A DNA stretch of 64,000 nucleotides from Pseudomonadota bacterium. Lineage in GTDB: Bacteria; Pseudomonadota; Gammaproteobacteria; Burkholderiales; Thiobacillaceae. The DNA lies in NCBI GenBank assembly GCA_021820845.1, contig JAKADC010000005.1, positions 143,990 to 207,989 on the forward strand, written 5' to 3'. Shown here piece after piece: positions 7,520 to 15,257 of this stretch. The stretch's first letter is position 1, and each line of letters opens with the position of its first letter. The position numbers and the translations under genes are program-made. The notes under the pieces are model-generated. The model was not told the origin of the DNA and ran no database searches. It was given only the letters and a program-made list of their open reading frames with translations.

Positions 7520-8544
7520 TAAATGAGCTCCCGGTCAGACAGTTCTTTTTTGATATAGGCGTAAAAGATCGGCGCGGCGATGACGCCCTGCACGCCGAAG
7601 GCGGCTTCCATCACGAGCATGGCGACGAGCAGTTCCCACGCGCGCGCCTGGATCCGCCCGCCGATGATACGGGCATTCACGAAATATTCGAGCTTGTGGA
7701 TGAAAATCAGGAAGGCCAGCGAGGCGGCGGCGATGTTCAGCGACTGCGACAGCGAAACGATGACGATGACGCTGTTGGAAATGAGATTCCCCAGCACGGG
7801 AATCAGGCCGACCACGAAGGTGACGAGGATCATGGTCTTGGTGAAGGGCAGGGACACGCCGAACGCGGGCAGCAACACGCCGAGATAGAGGCCGGTCAAC
7901 AGCGCGTTGAGCGCCGAAATGCGGATCTGCGCGAACACGATGCGCCGGAAGGCGTCGCCGAGGCGCTGCGCCCGCTCGCTCAGCGCCTGCGCCAGCGGCG
8001 CGAGCGCCTGTCCGCGGGCGGCCTCGCGCAGGGCGATGAGGCTGCCGATCAGAAGTCCGAGCATGAAATGCAGCAGCGTGTGTCCGACGTCGCCGCTGAG
8101 CTTGCGGATTTCCAGCGCATGGTTGCGCAGCCACTCGACAAGGCCGGAACGGATGACCGATTCGTCGCCTTGCGGCATCCAGGGGACGGCCCATTGCGGC
8201 ATCAGGCTGCGCGAGCTGTCGATGATCTCGGCCATCTTGGTGAGCAGCCCGGTCACGCTCCCTTCCGCGCGCAGATACACGATCGCGCCCGCAGTAAACC
8301 CGCCCAGGGCGCCGAGCACGATCAGCGTGATGAGCGCCACCACCAGCACCTTGGCCCAGTTGTGATCGAGCCGTCCGATGACGAAGCGCGGCGCCAGCAG
8401 GTGCACGAGCTGGACGACCAGCAAGCCGGCCAGCAGCGCCGGGAGCAGGTGGAAGACCAGCGTGAACAGGAGCACCACCCCCATCAGCAGCCAGGCGGCG
8501 ACCTGATACCGGGTGGCGGCGCAAAGGGGAGCGGGCGAGGACAT
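7519..8544 (-). CDS. AI-2E family transporter (PerM/TqsA-like permease)
   Basis: An integral inner-membrane protein of 341 residues from ATG 8544. Several hydrophobic stretches are visible (VAAWLLMGVVLLFTLVFHLL, VLVVALITLIVLG, LGLLIGSLIAL), and the family's C-terminal signature region LVGLIPVLGN / IFIHKLEYFVNARIIG is well preserved. The family includes TqsA (AI-2 export) and PerM, but most members have unproven substrates. The open frame extends further upstream to 8634, but that extension is Arg/Ser-rich, reads like non-coding sequence, and would leave the first membrane segment unusually deep. Overlaps the gcvR-like gene at its 3' end. Confidence 0.87.
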   Translation of the reverse strand: MSSPAPLCAATRYQVAAWLLMGVVLLFTLVFHLLPALLAGLLVVQLVHLLAPRFVIGRLDHNWAKVLVVALITLIVLGALGGFTAGAIVYLRAEGSVTGLLTKMAEIIDSSRSLMPQWAVPWMPQGDESVIRSGLVEWLRNHALEIRKLSGDVGHTLLHFMLGLLIGSLIALREAARGQALAPLAQALSERAQRLGDAFRRIVFAQIRISALNALLTGLYLGVLLPAFGVSLPFTKTMILVTFVVGLIPVLGNLISNSVIVIVSLSQSLNIAAASLAFLIFIHKLEYFVNARIIGGRIQARAWELLVAMLVMEAAFGVQGVIAAPIFYAYIKKELSDRELI

Positions 8545-8737
8545 GGCGGCACAGTGCCAAGAAACGCGGCGGCGGGCAAGTGGGCTGCGCCGCCGGCGTT
8601 GCCGCCGCGACGCGCAGGGGGAACTTTCCTCCAAAGCTAATGTTCAGAAAACAGTCCGCATCGATTCAGGCAAGGGATGCCCACGCGCGGCTGGACCTGG
8701 ATCGACCCGCCGATAACGATAAACCGGAGTTTTCGAC

Positions 8738-10312
8738 TTGATTTGTTTGCTGTCATTCGCCCGCCTCGGCGCGCCCGCGTTTCCCCGGGCGACCGCCAAC
8801 GGCAAGCGGGCCGTGGGATTCGCATGCCTCGGCGGCCTGCTGCTCGGCCTCGTTCCCGCGCCGGCGCTCGCGTTCGATTTTCAGGACGTCGCGCAGCGCG
8901 CGCGCCAGCTCGCGAACGACGCGTACAAGAAGCCCGACGTCGACCTCCCCCCGGAATTGCGCAATCTCAATTACGAGAGCTATCACCGCATCGGCAACAA
9001 GCCCGAACGCATGTTGTGGCGCAGTGCGAAGCTTCCTTTCGAGGTGGATTTCTTTCCGCCCGGATGGCATTTCGACCAGCCGGTCAAGATCAACGAGATC
9101 ACCGCGCGCGGCGTGCGCCCGATCCGATTCGACCAGAACGCCTTCGATTTTGGCGCGATCAAGGTCGACCCCGCCAAGCTGCGCGGCCTGGACTTCGCGG
9201 GTTTTCGCGTGCGCTACCCGCTCAATTCGCCCAAGCACAAGGACGAGGTGCTGACGTTTCTCGGCGCCAGCTACTTTCGCGCGCTTGGCAAGGGACAGCG
9301 CTACGGTTTGTCCGCGCGCGGCCTGGCGATCGACACGGCGATGGCCACCGGCGAGGAGTTTCCGCGCTTCGTCGAGTTCTGGATATCGCGGCCGCGGCCC
9401 TCGGACAAGCAATTGGTCATCTACGCCCTGCTCGACTCGCCGCGCGCCACCGGCGCCTACCGGTTCGTGCTGACGCCGGGCGTCGACACGGTGATGGACG
9501 TCACGGCGCGGCTGTTCCTGCGCAACGGGGTGGGCAAGCTGGGGCTCGCTCCGCTGACGAGCATGTTCTTTTTCGGCCGCGGCCAGCAGGCGACCGGCGA
9601 CGATTTCCGGCCGGCGGTGCACGACTCCGACGGGCTGTCGATCCACCTGGGCAACGACGAGTGGCTCTGGCGCCCCTTGAGCGATCCCAAGCGCCTGCTG
9701 GTCACCTCGTTCTCGACCACCAATCCGATCGGCTTCGGCCTCATGCAGCGGCGCCGCAAGTTCTCCGACTACGAGGATCCGGTGTTGCGCTACGAGCTGC
9801 GGCCCAGCGCCTGGGTCGAACCGAAGGCCCAATGGGGCCCCGGGCGCGTCGAGCTGGTGCAGATCCCGTCGCCTGACGAGACCAACGACAACATCGTCGC
9901 CTACTGGGTGCCCAACCGGGTGCCTCCGCCCAAGACGGCGTACGACTTCGCGTATCGCGTCTGGTGGCAGAAGGACCGGGAGACGGTGCCGCCCGGGTTG
10001 TACGTCGCGCAGACGCTGTACGGGCGCGGCTACACGCACGAGCCGGATGCCAGCGTCTCGCTGGCGGTCGATTTCGAGGGGCCGCCCGAACTGGAAGCAC
10101 CCGAACTCAAGCCAGAAGCGCAGATCTCGCTCGACGCGAACGGCAAGCTCCTCGAGCAGAGACTGATCCACAACGACGCGACCGGTGGCTGGCGGCTCTC
10201 GCTGCGCCTGCAACGGGTCGAGGTAAGCAAACCGGTGGAAATACGCGCCGCTTTGCGCAGCGGAACCAAGGGGATATCCGAGACATGGAGCTACATCTTG
10301 CCACCCGAGTAG
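8738..10312 (+). CDS. opgG: Glucan biosynthesis protein G (periplasmic OPG synthesis)
   Basis: OpgG is a periplasmic beta-sandwich protein needed to make branched osmoregulated periplasmic glucans from the backbone produced by OpgH. The product is 524 residues. The start is TTG 8738 with GGAG 8 bases upstream. A Sec-type signal follows: KRAVGFACLGGLLLG ending at PALAFDF. Conserved blocks include FDFQDV, FLGASYFRALGKGQ, YGLSARGLAIDTA, EFPRFVEFWI, FFFGRGQ and HDSDGLSIHLGNDEW. Its end overlaps opgH by 28 bases. A paralogue, opgD, follows opgH. Confidence 0.93.
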   Translation: MICLLSFARLGAPAFPRATANGKRAVGFACLGGLLLGLVPAPALAFDFQDVAQRARQLANDAYKKPDVDLPPELRNLNYESYHRIGNKPERMLWRSAKLPFEVDFFPPGWHFDQPVKINEITARGVRPIRFDQNAFDFGAIKVDPAKLRGLDFAGFRVRYPLNSPKHKDEVLTFLGASYFRALGKGQRYGLSARGLAIDTAMATGEEFPRFVEFWISRPRPSDKQLVIYALLDSPRATGAYRFVLTPGVDTVMDVTARLFLRNGVGKLGLAPLTSMFFFGRGQQATGDDFRPAVHDSDGLSIHLGNDEWLWRPLSDPKRLLVTSFSTTNPIGFGLMQRRRKFSDYEDPVLRYELRPSAWVEPKAQWGPGRVELVQIPSPDETNDNIVAYWVPNRVPPPKTAYDFAYRVWWQKDRETVPPGLYVAQTLYGRGYTHEPDASVSLAVDFEGPPELEAPELKPEAQISLDANGKLLEQRLIHNDATGGWRLSLRLQRVEVSKPVEIRAALRSGTKGISETWSYILPPE

Positions 10313-12801
10313 ACGGCCGCTTTCCAGGACGGGAAAGCTGCGAGCGCTATCTCGACCGCCTGCCGTTGGCGCCGGGGCAGCGCGACACGCTGCTGGCCGA
10401 ACTGGCGGAACTGGACCTGTCCAGCGCGCACGAAGCGATGGCGGCGCTGCACATCGCGCTCGCCGGCCGGGGAAACGAGGTCGACCCGGACAACCCGGCC
10501 CTCGCGTCCGTCGGCAGCCGGCTCGCCATCGCGAAGAGCGGCGTACCCGCGGACGACGCGGCCGGTTCGTCGAGCCTGCCGGCCCGCCCGCCCGTCAACC
10601 GCAGGTCGATGGCGCCGCGGCGCTGGCCGCCCCGGCCCGGCCTGGGACGGTTCAAGCCGCACGGCGCCGGCCAGGGGAACGACGGTTCTCCGCCCGGCGA
10701 CGGCGACACGAGCGCCGGCGGGCCGCGCGGCCGCTGGCAGGCCGCCGCCAACCTGCGCCGCCTGGCATTGCTGGTTCTGGTCACCGCCCAGGTCTACTTC
10801 TTCACCAGCGCCATGGCCGCGGTGCTGCCGTATCACGGCCGCCGCATGCTCGAGGTCGCGATCCTGATCGTGTTCGGGGTCCTGACCGGCTGGGTCTCGC
10901 TCGGCTTCTGGACCGCGATCATGGGCTTCGTCGTGAAAGTCACCGGCGGCGACCGCTTTGCCATATCCGCCAGCGCCGCCGCCGACACCCCCATCGGCGA
11001 GCAGGCGCGCACCGCGGTGATCATGCCGATCTGCAACGAAAACGTGGCGCGCGTGTTCGCCGGGCTGCGCGCGACCTACGAGTCGCTCGCGCGCACCGGG
11101 GAACTGCGGCACTTCGATTTCTTCATCCTCAGCGACAGCGGCGATGCCGACAATCGCGTGGCCGAGGTCGACGCCTGGCTCGCGCTGTGCCGCGCCGTGG
11201 GCGGTTTCGGCCGCGTGTTCTACCGCTGGCGGCAGCACCGGCTCAAGCGCAAGAGCGGCAACGTGGCCGATTTCTGCCGGCGCTGGGGCGCCGACTACCG
11301 CTACATGATCGTGCTCGACGCCGACAGCGTCATGACCGGCGACTGCCTGGCGAGTCTCGTTCGCCTGATGGAGGCCAACCCCGGCGCAGGCATCATCCAG
11401 ACGGCGCCGCAGGTGGCGGGACGCGACACGCTGTATGCCCGCATGCAGCAATTCGCCAACCGCGTCTACGGCCCGCTCTTCGTCGCCGGGCTGCACTTCT
11501 GGCAACTGGGCGAATCGCATTACTGGGGGCACAACGCCATCATTCGCGTCGAGCCCTTCATGCGTCACTGCGCGCTCGGCCGGCTCTCCGGCCGCGGGCC
11601 GCTGTCGGGGGAAATCCTCTCGCACGATTTCGTCGAGGCCGCGCTGATGCGCCGCGCCGGCTGGACGGTGTGGATCGCCTACGATCTTCCCGGCAGCTAC
11701 GAGGAAGTTCCGCCCAACCTCGTCGACGAGCTGAAACGCGACCGGCGCTGGTGCCAGGGCAACCTGATGAACGTCCGCCTGTTCCTGGCGAACGGGGTGC
11801 ATCCGGCGCACCGGGCGGTCTTCCTGACCGGGGTGGCGGCCTATGCCTCGGCCCCGCTGTGGTTCCTGTTCCTGCTCCTGTCCACCGGCCAGCTGGCCGA
11901 ACACGCGCTGGCGACGCCGCAGTATTTCGAGCGGCCGTTCCAGCTGTTCCCGGTGTGGCCGGAATGGGATCCGCAACGCGCCATCGCGCTGTTCTCGTTC
12001 ACCGCGGCGCTGCTGTTCCTGCCCAAGATCCTGAGCGTCGTGCTGGTGTGGGTCGAGGGCGCGAAAGACTTCGGCGGCAGGCTGCGCCTCGTTCTCAGCA
12101 TGGCGGTCGAATCGCTGTTTTCGGCGTTGCTGGCGCCGATCCGCATGCTGTTCCACACCAGCTTCGTGGTGGCCCCGCTGCTCGGCCGCGGCATCCAGTG
12201 GAAGTCGCCGCCGCGGGAAGACGTCGAAACCGGCTGGGGCGAGGCGCTGCGCCGCCACGGGCGGCACACGCTGCTGGGCCTCGCGTGGGCTGGCGGCGTC
12301 TATTGGCTCAAGCCCTCCTACCTGCTGTGGCTCATGCCCGTCGTCGGCGCGCTGATCCTGTCCATCCCGATCTCGGTGCTTTCGAGCCGGGTCACGCTCG
12401 GCCAGCGCCTGCGCCGGCTGCGTTTTTTCCTGACCCCGGAAGAACTGAACCCGCCGCTGGAACTGCGCCGCACCCAGGAACACGCCGCGCAGGCCGCGCC
12501 GCCGCCGGACTTCGTCGGCGCCGTGACCGACCCGGTGACCAACGCGGTGATCTGCGCCGCCGGCGTGCCCCGTTTCCGCCAGGGCCGCGTCGCCGAACAA
12601 CGCGCAAAGCTCGTCGACAAGGCGCTCAACGAAGGTCCCGACGCGCTCGGTACCGGCCACAAGATGCATCTGCTCAACGATCCCATCGCTTTTTCGCGCC
12701 TGCATTTCGAAGTGTGGACCTCGGCCAAGGCCCATCCGGCATGGCGCGCGACGCTTTCCTCCCTCACAGGCCCACTCCCATGCATCGACGCAATTTCCTG
12801 A
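10285..12801 (+). CDS. opgH: Glucan membrane glucosyltransferase H
   Basis: OpgH polymerises beta-1,2-glucose units from UDP-glucose and passes the chain to the periplasm. The product is 838 residues from ATG 10285. An N-terminal cytoplasmic region with a Pro/Arg/Gly-rich linker precedes two membrane helices, then a GT2 catalytic domain with MPICNEN, FILSDSGD, VLDADSVMTGD, LSHDFVEAALMRRAGW and DRRWCQGNLMN (the RW of the QxxRW motif). Further membrane helices follow (LWFLFLLLS, AALLFLPKILSVVLVW). It overlaps opgG by 28 bases and opgD by 22, a strongly coupled operon. In E. coli OpgH also senses UDP-glucose to slow FtsZ assembly; that role cannot be judged here. Confidence 0.95.
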   Translation: MELHLATRVDGRFPGRESCERYLDRLPLAPGQRDTLLAELAELDLSSAHEAMAALHIALAGRGNEVDPDNPALASVGSRLAIAKSGVPADDAAGSSSLPARPPVNRRSMAPRRWPPRPGLGRFKPHGAGQGNDGSPPGDGDTSAGGPRGRWQAAANLRRLALLVLVTAQVYFFTSAMAAVLPYHGRRMLEVAILIVFGVLTGWVSLGFWTAIMGFVVKVTGGDRFAISASAAADTPIGEQARTAVIMPICNENVARVFAGLRATYESLARTGELRHFDFFILSDSGDADNRVAEVDAWLALCRAVGGFGRVFYRWRQHRLKRKSGNVADFCRRWGADYRYMIVLDADSVMTGDCLASLVRLMEANPGAGIIQTAPQVAGRDTLYARMQQFANRVYGPLFVAGLHFWQLGESHYWGHNAIIRVEPFMRHCALGRLSGRGPLSGEILSHDFVEAALMRRAGWTVWIAYDLPGSYEEVPPNLVDELKRDRRWCQGNLMNVRLFLANGVHPAHRAVFLTGVAAYASAPLWFLFLLLSTGQLAEHALATPQYFERPFQLFPVWPEWDPQRAIALFSFTAALLFLPKILSVVLVWVEGAKDFGGRLRLVLSMAVESLFSALLAPIRMLFHTSFVVAPLLGRGIQWKSPPREDVETGWGEALRRHGRHTLLGLAWAGGVYWLKPSYLLWLMPVVGALILSIPISVLSSRVTLGQRLRRLRFFLTPEELNPPLELRRTQEHAAQAAPPPDFVGAVTDPVTNAVICAAGVPRFRQGRVAEQRAKLVDKALNEGPDALGTGHKMHLLNDPIAFSRLHFEVWTSAKAHPAWRATLSSLTGPLPCIDAIS

Positions 12802-14360
12802 AAAGCGGCATCGCCCTCGGGCTCGTCGCCGTCCCGACCTGGAGCCGCGCCGCGCCGACGCCGGCGCTGCCGAAGACCGTGGGCGAAGCGCACCGTTTCG
12901 ACTACGCCATGCTCAAGGGCCAGGCCCGGTCGCTGGCGGCCGCGCCCTACCGTGCGCCGAGCGAGGCACTTCCCGCAAGCGTGCGCAAGCTCGACTGGGA
13001 CCAGTTCCAGGCGATCCGCTACAACCCCGACCACGGCCTGTGGGCGAAGGAGGGGCTGCGCTTCGAAGCACGGTTTTTTCATCTGGGCCTGTTTTTCAAG
13101 ACCCCTGTTCGCATGTACGAGGTCGAGAACGGCCAGGCGCAGGAGATCGCCTACGACCCCTCGATGTTCGATTACGGCAAGAGCGGACTGCGCGGCGAGA
13201 CGCTGCCGCCGGATCTCGGCTTCGCCGGCTTCCAGCTCCTCTATCACACCGATCACAAGCGCGACATCGCGGCCTTTCTCGGCGCGAGCTATTTCCGCGC
13301 GGTCGGGGGCGACATGCAGTACGGCCTCTCGACGCGCGGCCTCGCGATCGACACCGGGATGTCGCGCGACGAGGAATTCCCGCGCTTCACCGCGTTCTGG
13401 TTCGAGCGGCCGGAACGCAAATCGGACCTGCTGACGGTCTATGCGCTGATGGATTCGCCGAGCGTCGCCGGCGCCTATCGCTTCGTCATCCATCCCGCGT
13501 CGACCCTGGTCATGGACGTCGATGCCGCGCTGTATCCGCGCAAGCCGATCGAGCGGCTCGGCGTCGCGCCGCTGACCAGCATGTATCTCTTCGGCGAGAA
13601 CGAGAACCGCATCAACCACGACTGGCGGCCGGAGATTCACGACTCCGACGGGCTCGCGATATGGCGCGGCAACGGCGAGTGGGTCTGGCGACCGCTGGTC
13701 AATCCCGAGGCGCTGCGTTTCAACGCCTACGCCGACGAGAGTCCGCGCGGCTTCGGGCTGCTCCAGCGCGACCGAAATTTCGACCACTATCAGGACGACG
13801 GCGCCTTCTACGAGCGCCGCCCCAGCCTGTGGGTCGAGCCGCGGTCGAACTGGGGCAAGGGCTCGGTGCAGCTGGTCGAGCTGCCGGCAGCCGACGAAAC
13901 CTTCGACAACATCGTCGCGTTCTGGAACCCGGCCGAGACGCCGAAGCCGGGCCAGGAACTGCTGTTCGCCTACCGGCTCTACTGGGGGCGGAAGCCCCCG
14001 GTCGCCCCGGCGCTCGCGCGGGTCGTCGCCACGCGCACGGGACTCGGCGGCATCGTCGGGCAGAAACGGAAATACTTCTCCTGGCGTTTCGCGGTCGACT
14101 TCGCCGGGGGCGACCTCGGCATGCTCGGCAAGGACGCGGTCGTCGAACCGGTGATCTCGGCGTCCCGCGGCAAGATCGAGATCACGTCGGTGCGCCCGCT
14201 GGCGTCGATAAACGGGCTGCGCGCGATGTTCGACCTCAAGCCGACCGACACGAAGCCGGACCCGGTCAATCTCCGCCTGTATCTGCGCGTCGATGGCCAG
14301 CCGCTGACGGAGACCTGGCTGTACCAGTGGACGCCGCCGCGGGTGCGTCCGCCGCTGTAG
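12780..14360 (+). CDS. opgD: Glucan biosynthesis protein D (Tat-exported OPG protein)
   Basis: A paralogue of OpgG, 526 residues. The N-terminus MHRRNFLKSGIALG is a twin-arginine signal (RRNFLK), and processing is likely after WSRA. Body blocks mirror OpgG: LDWDQFQAIRY, FLGASYFRAVGGDMQYG, STRGLAIDTG, EFPRFTAFWFERP, LFGENENRINHDWRPEIHD and VELPAADETFDNIVAFW. In E. coli, OpgD modifies glucan structure (chain length) and sits far from opgGH; here it is third in the same operon. The start ATG 12780 lies within the last codons of opgH. It converges on iclR with a 25-base gap and no clear terminator. Confidence 0.92.
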   Translation: MHRRNFLKSGIALGLVAVPTWSRAAPTPALPKTVGEAHRFDYAMLKGQARSLAAAPYRAPSEALPASVRKLDWDQFQAIRYNPDHGLWAKEGLRFEARFFHLGLFFKTPVRMYEVENGQAQEIAYDPSMFDYGKSGLRGETLPPDLGFAGFQLLYHTDHKRDIAAFLGASYFRAVGGDMQYGLSTRGLAIDTGMSRDEEFPRFTAFWFERPERKSDLLTVYALMDSPSVAGAYRFVIHPASTLVMDVDAALYPRKPIERLGVAPLTSMYLFGENENRINHDWRPEIHDSDGLAIWRGNGEWVWRPLVNPEALRFNAYADESPRGFGLLQRDRNFDHYQDDGAFYERRPSLWVEPRSNWGKGSVQLVELPAADETFDNIVAFWNPAETPKPGQELLFAYRLYWGRKPPVAPALARVVATRTGLGGIVGQKRKYFSWRFAVDFAGGDLGMLGKDAVVEPVISASRGKIEITSVRPLASINGLRAMFDLKPTDTKPDPVNLRLYLRVDGQPLTETWLYQWTPPRVRPPL

Positions 14361-14385
14361 GGCCGGCCCGGATAACGGCGGTGCG

Positions 14386-15150
14386 TCAGGACCCAGCGCG
14401 GTAGCCGAGCGCCGCGCCGGTCCGCGCCGCCGCTTCCCGCAGCGCGGCCGCCCAGCCCGGCTTGTGGCGCTCGGCCGGGGCCGAGATCGACAGCCCGGCG
14501 ACAAGCTTGCCTTCGGCGTCGCGCACTGGCGCGCCGATGCACGCCACCCCCAATTCGGCTTCCTCGCGGTCGTGGGCGATGTGCTCGCGGCGAATCACCT
14601 CGAGTTCGGCGACGAGACGCTCGAGCGAAGTCAGCGTGTTGGGCGTGAAGGCCGGCAGCCCGGTGCGCTGGGCGTAGCCCATCACGCCGCTCGCGCTGTC
14701 CTCGGCGAGAAAGACCTTGCCGACCGCCGTCACGTGCAGCGGCGCATGCGCGCCCACCACCTGCACGACCTGGATCAGCGTCTGTCCGCCGGAAACCCGT
14801 TCGACATAGACCGCCTCGTCGCCGCGCCGCACGATCAGGTTGACCGTCTCGCCGGTCAGCTCGGCGAGATGCTGCATCGCCGGCATCGCCACCTGCCGGA
14901 TGTTCAGCCGCGCACGCAGGCGGTTGCCCACTTCGAGCCAGCGCACGCCGAGATCGTATTCGCCCGCCCCGGTCTTCTCGATCAGCCCATGCCCCATCAG
15001 CGCCGCGAGGATGCGGTGCGCGCTCGCCGTGTGCAGGCCGGCCTGCGCGGCGAGCCGCGTGAGACTGAGCGGACCGGGCGCGCGCGACAGCACGCCGACG
15101 AGCGCCATGGCGCGGTCGATCACCTGAATGGAGGAATTGGATTTTTTCAT
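14386..15150 (-). CDS. IclR-family transcriptional regulator
   Basis: A 254-residue regulator. An N-terminal winged helix (SIQVIDRAMALVGVLS, LTRLAAQAGLHTASAHRILAAL) is followed by an IclR effector-binding domain (RRGDEAVYVERVSG, LHVTAVGKVFLA, ELGVACIGAPVRD, GLSISAPAERH). Members bind small organic acids and repress or activate a divergent catabolic operon. That is the arrangement here, with the transketolase-like/DUF1537/glcDEF genes diverging across 107 bases that hold three GTGAAA-type palindromes. The start ATG 15150 is chosen over the GTG at 15168 because the domain begins soon after and neither has a strong ribosome site. The ligand is unknown. Confidence 0.9.
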   Translation of the reverse strand: MKKSNSSIQVIDRAMALVGVLSRAPGPLSLTRLAAQAGLHTASAHRILAALMGHGLIEKTGAGEYDLGVRWLEVGNRLRARLNIRQVAMPAMQHLAELTGETVNLIVRRGDEAVYVERVSGGQTLIQVVQVVGAHAPLHVTAVGKVFLAEDSASGVMGYAQRTGLPAFTPNTLTSLERLVAELEVIRREHIAHDREEAELGVACIGAPVRDAEGKLVAGLSISAPAERHKPGWAAALREAAARTGAALGYRAGS

Positions 15151-15153
15151 GGA

Positions 15154-15168
15154 GTGAAAATTTATCAC
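15154..15168. promoter_or_regulatory. Candidate IclR operator 1 (at the iclR start)
   Basis: GTGA (15154-15157) and TCAC (15165-15168) flank a 7-base AT-rich centre. It lies just before the iclR start codon, a natural place for autoregulation. It shares the GTGAAA/TTTCAC theme with the two sites below. Confidence 0.4.
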
Positions 15169-15212
15169 GCGATACGAAACAGAAAGCGCAATGCTGCTTC
15201 AATACGGCCATC

Positions 15213-15231
15213 GTTTCACAACGCGTGAAAC
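15213..15231. promoter_or_regulatory. Candidate IclR operator 2 (perfect palindrome)
   Basis: GTTTCAC-AACGC-GTGAAAC: perfect 7-base arms with a 5-base centre, 26 bases upstream of the transketolase-like start codon. It is the most symmetric of the three and fits the arm length usual for IclR dimers. Confidence 0.6.
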
Positions 15232-15233
15232 AT

Positions 15234-15248
15234 TTTCATATTGTGAAA
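15234..15248. promoter_or_regulatory. Candidate IclR operator 3
   Basis: TTTCA-TATTG-TGAAA: 5-base arms with the same 5-base spacing as operator 2, 21 bases centre to centre (two helical turns). Its right arm overlaps the AAAGGA ribosome site of the downstream gene. Two regulator dimers could bind the same DNA face. Confidence 0.5.
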
Positions 15249-15257
15249 GGACGAGCC

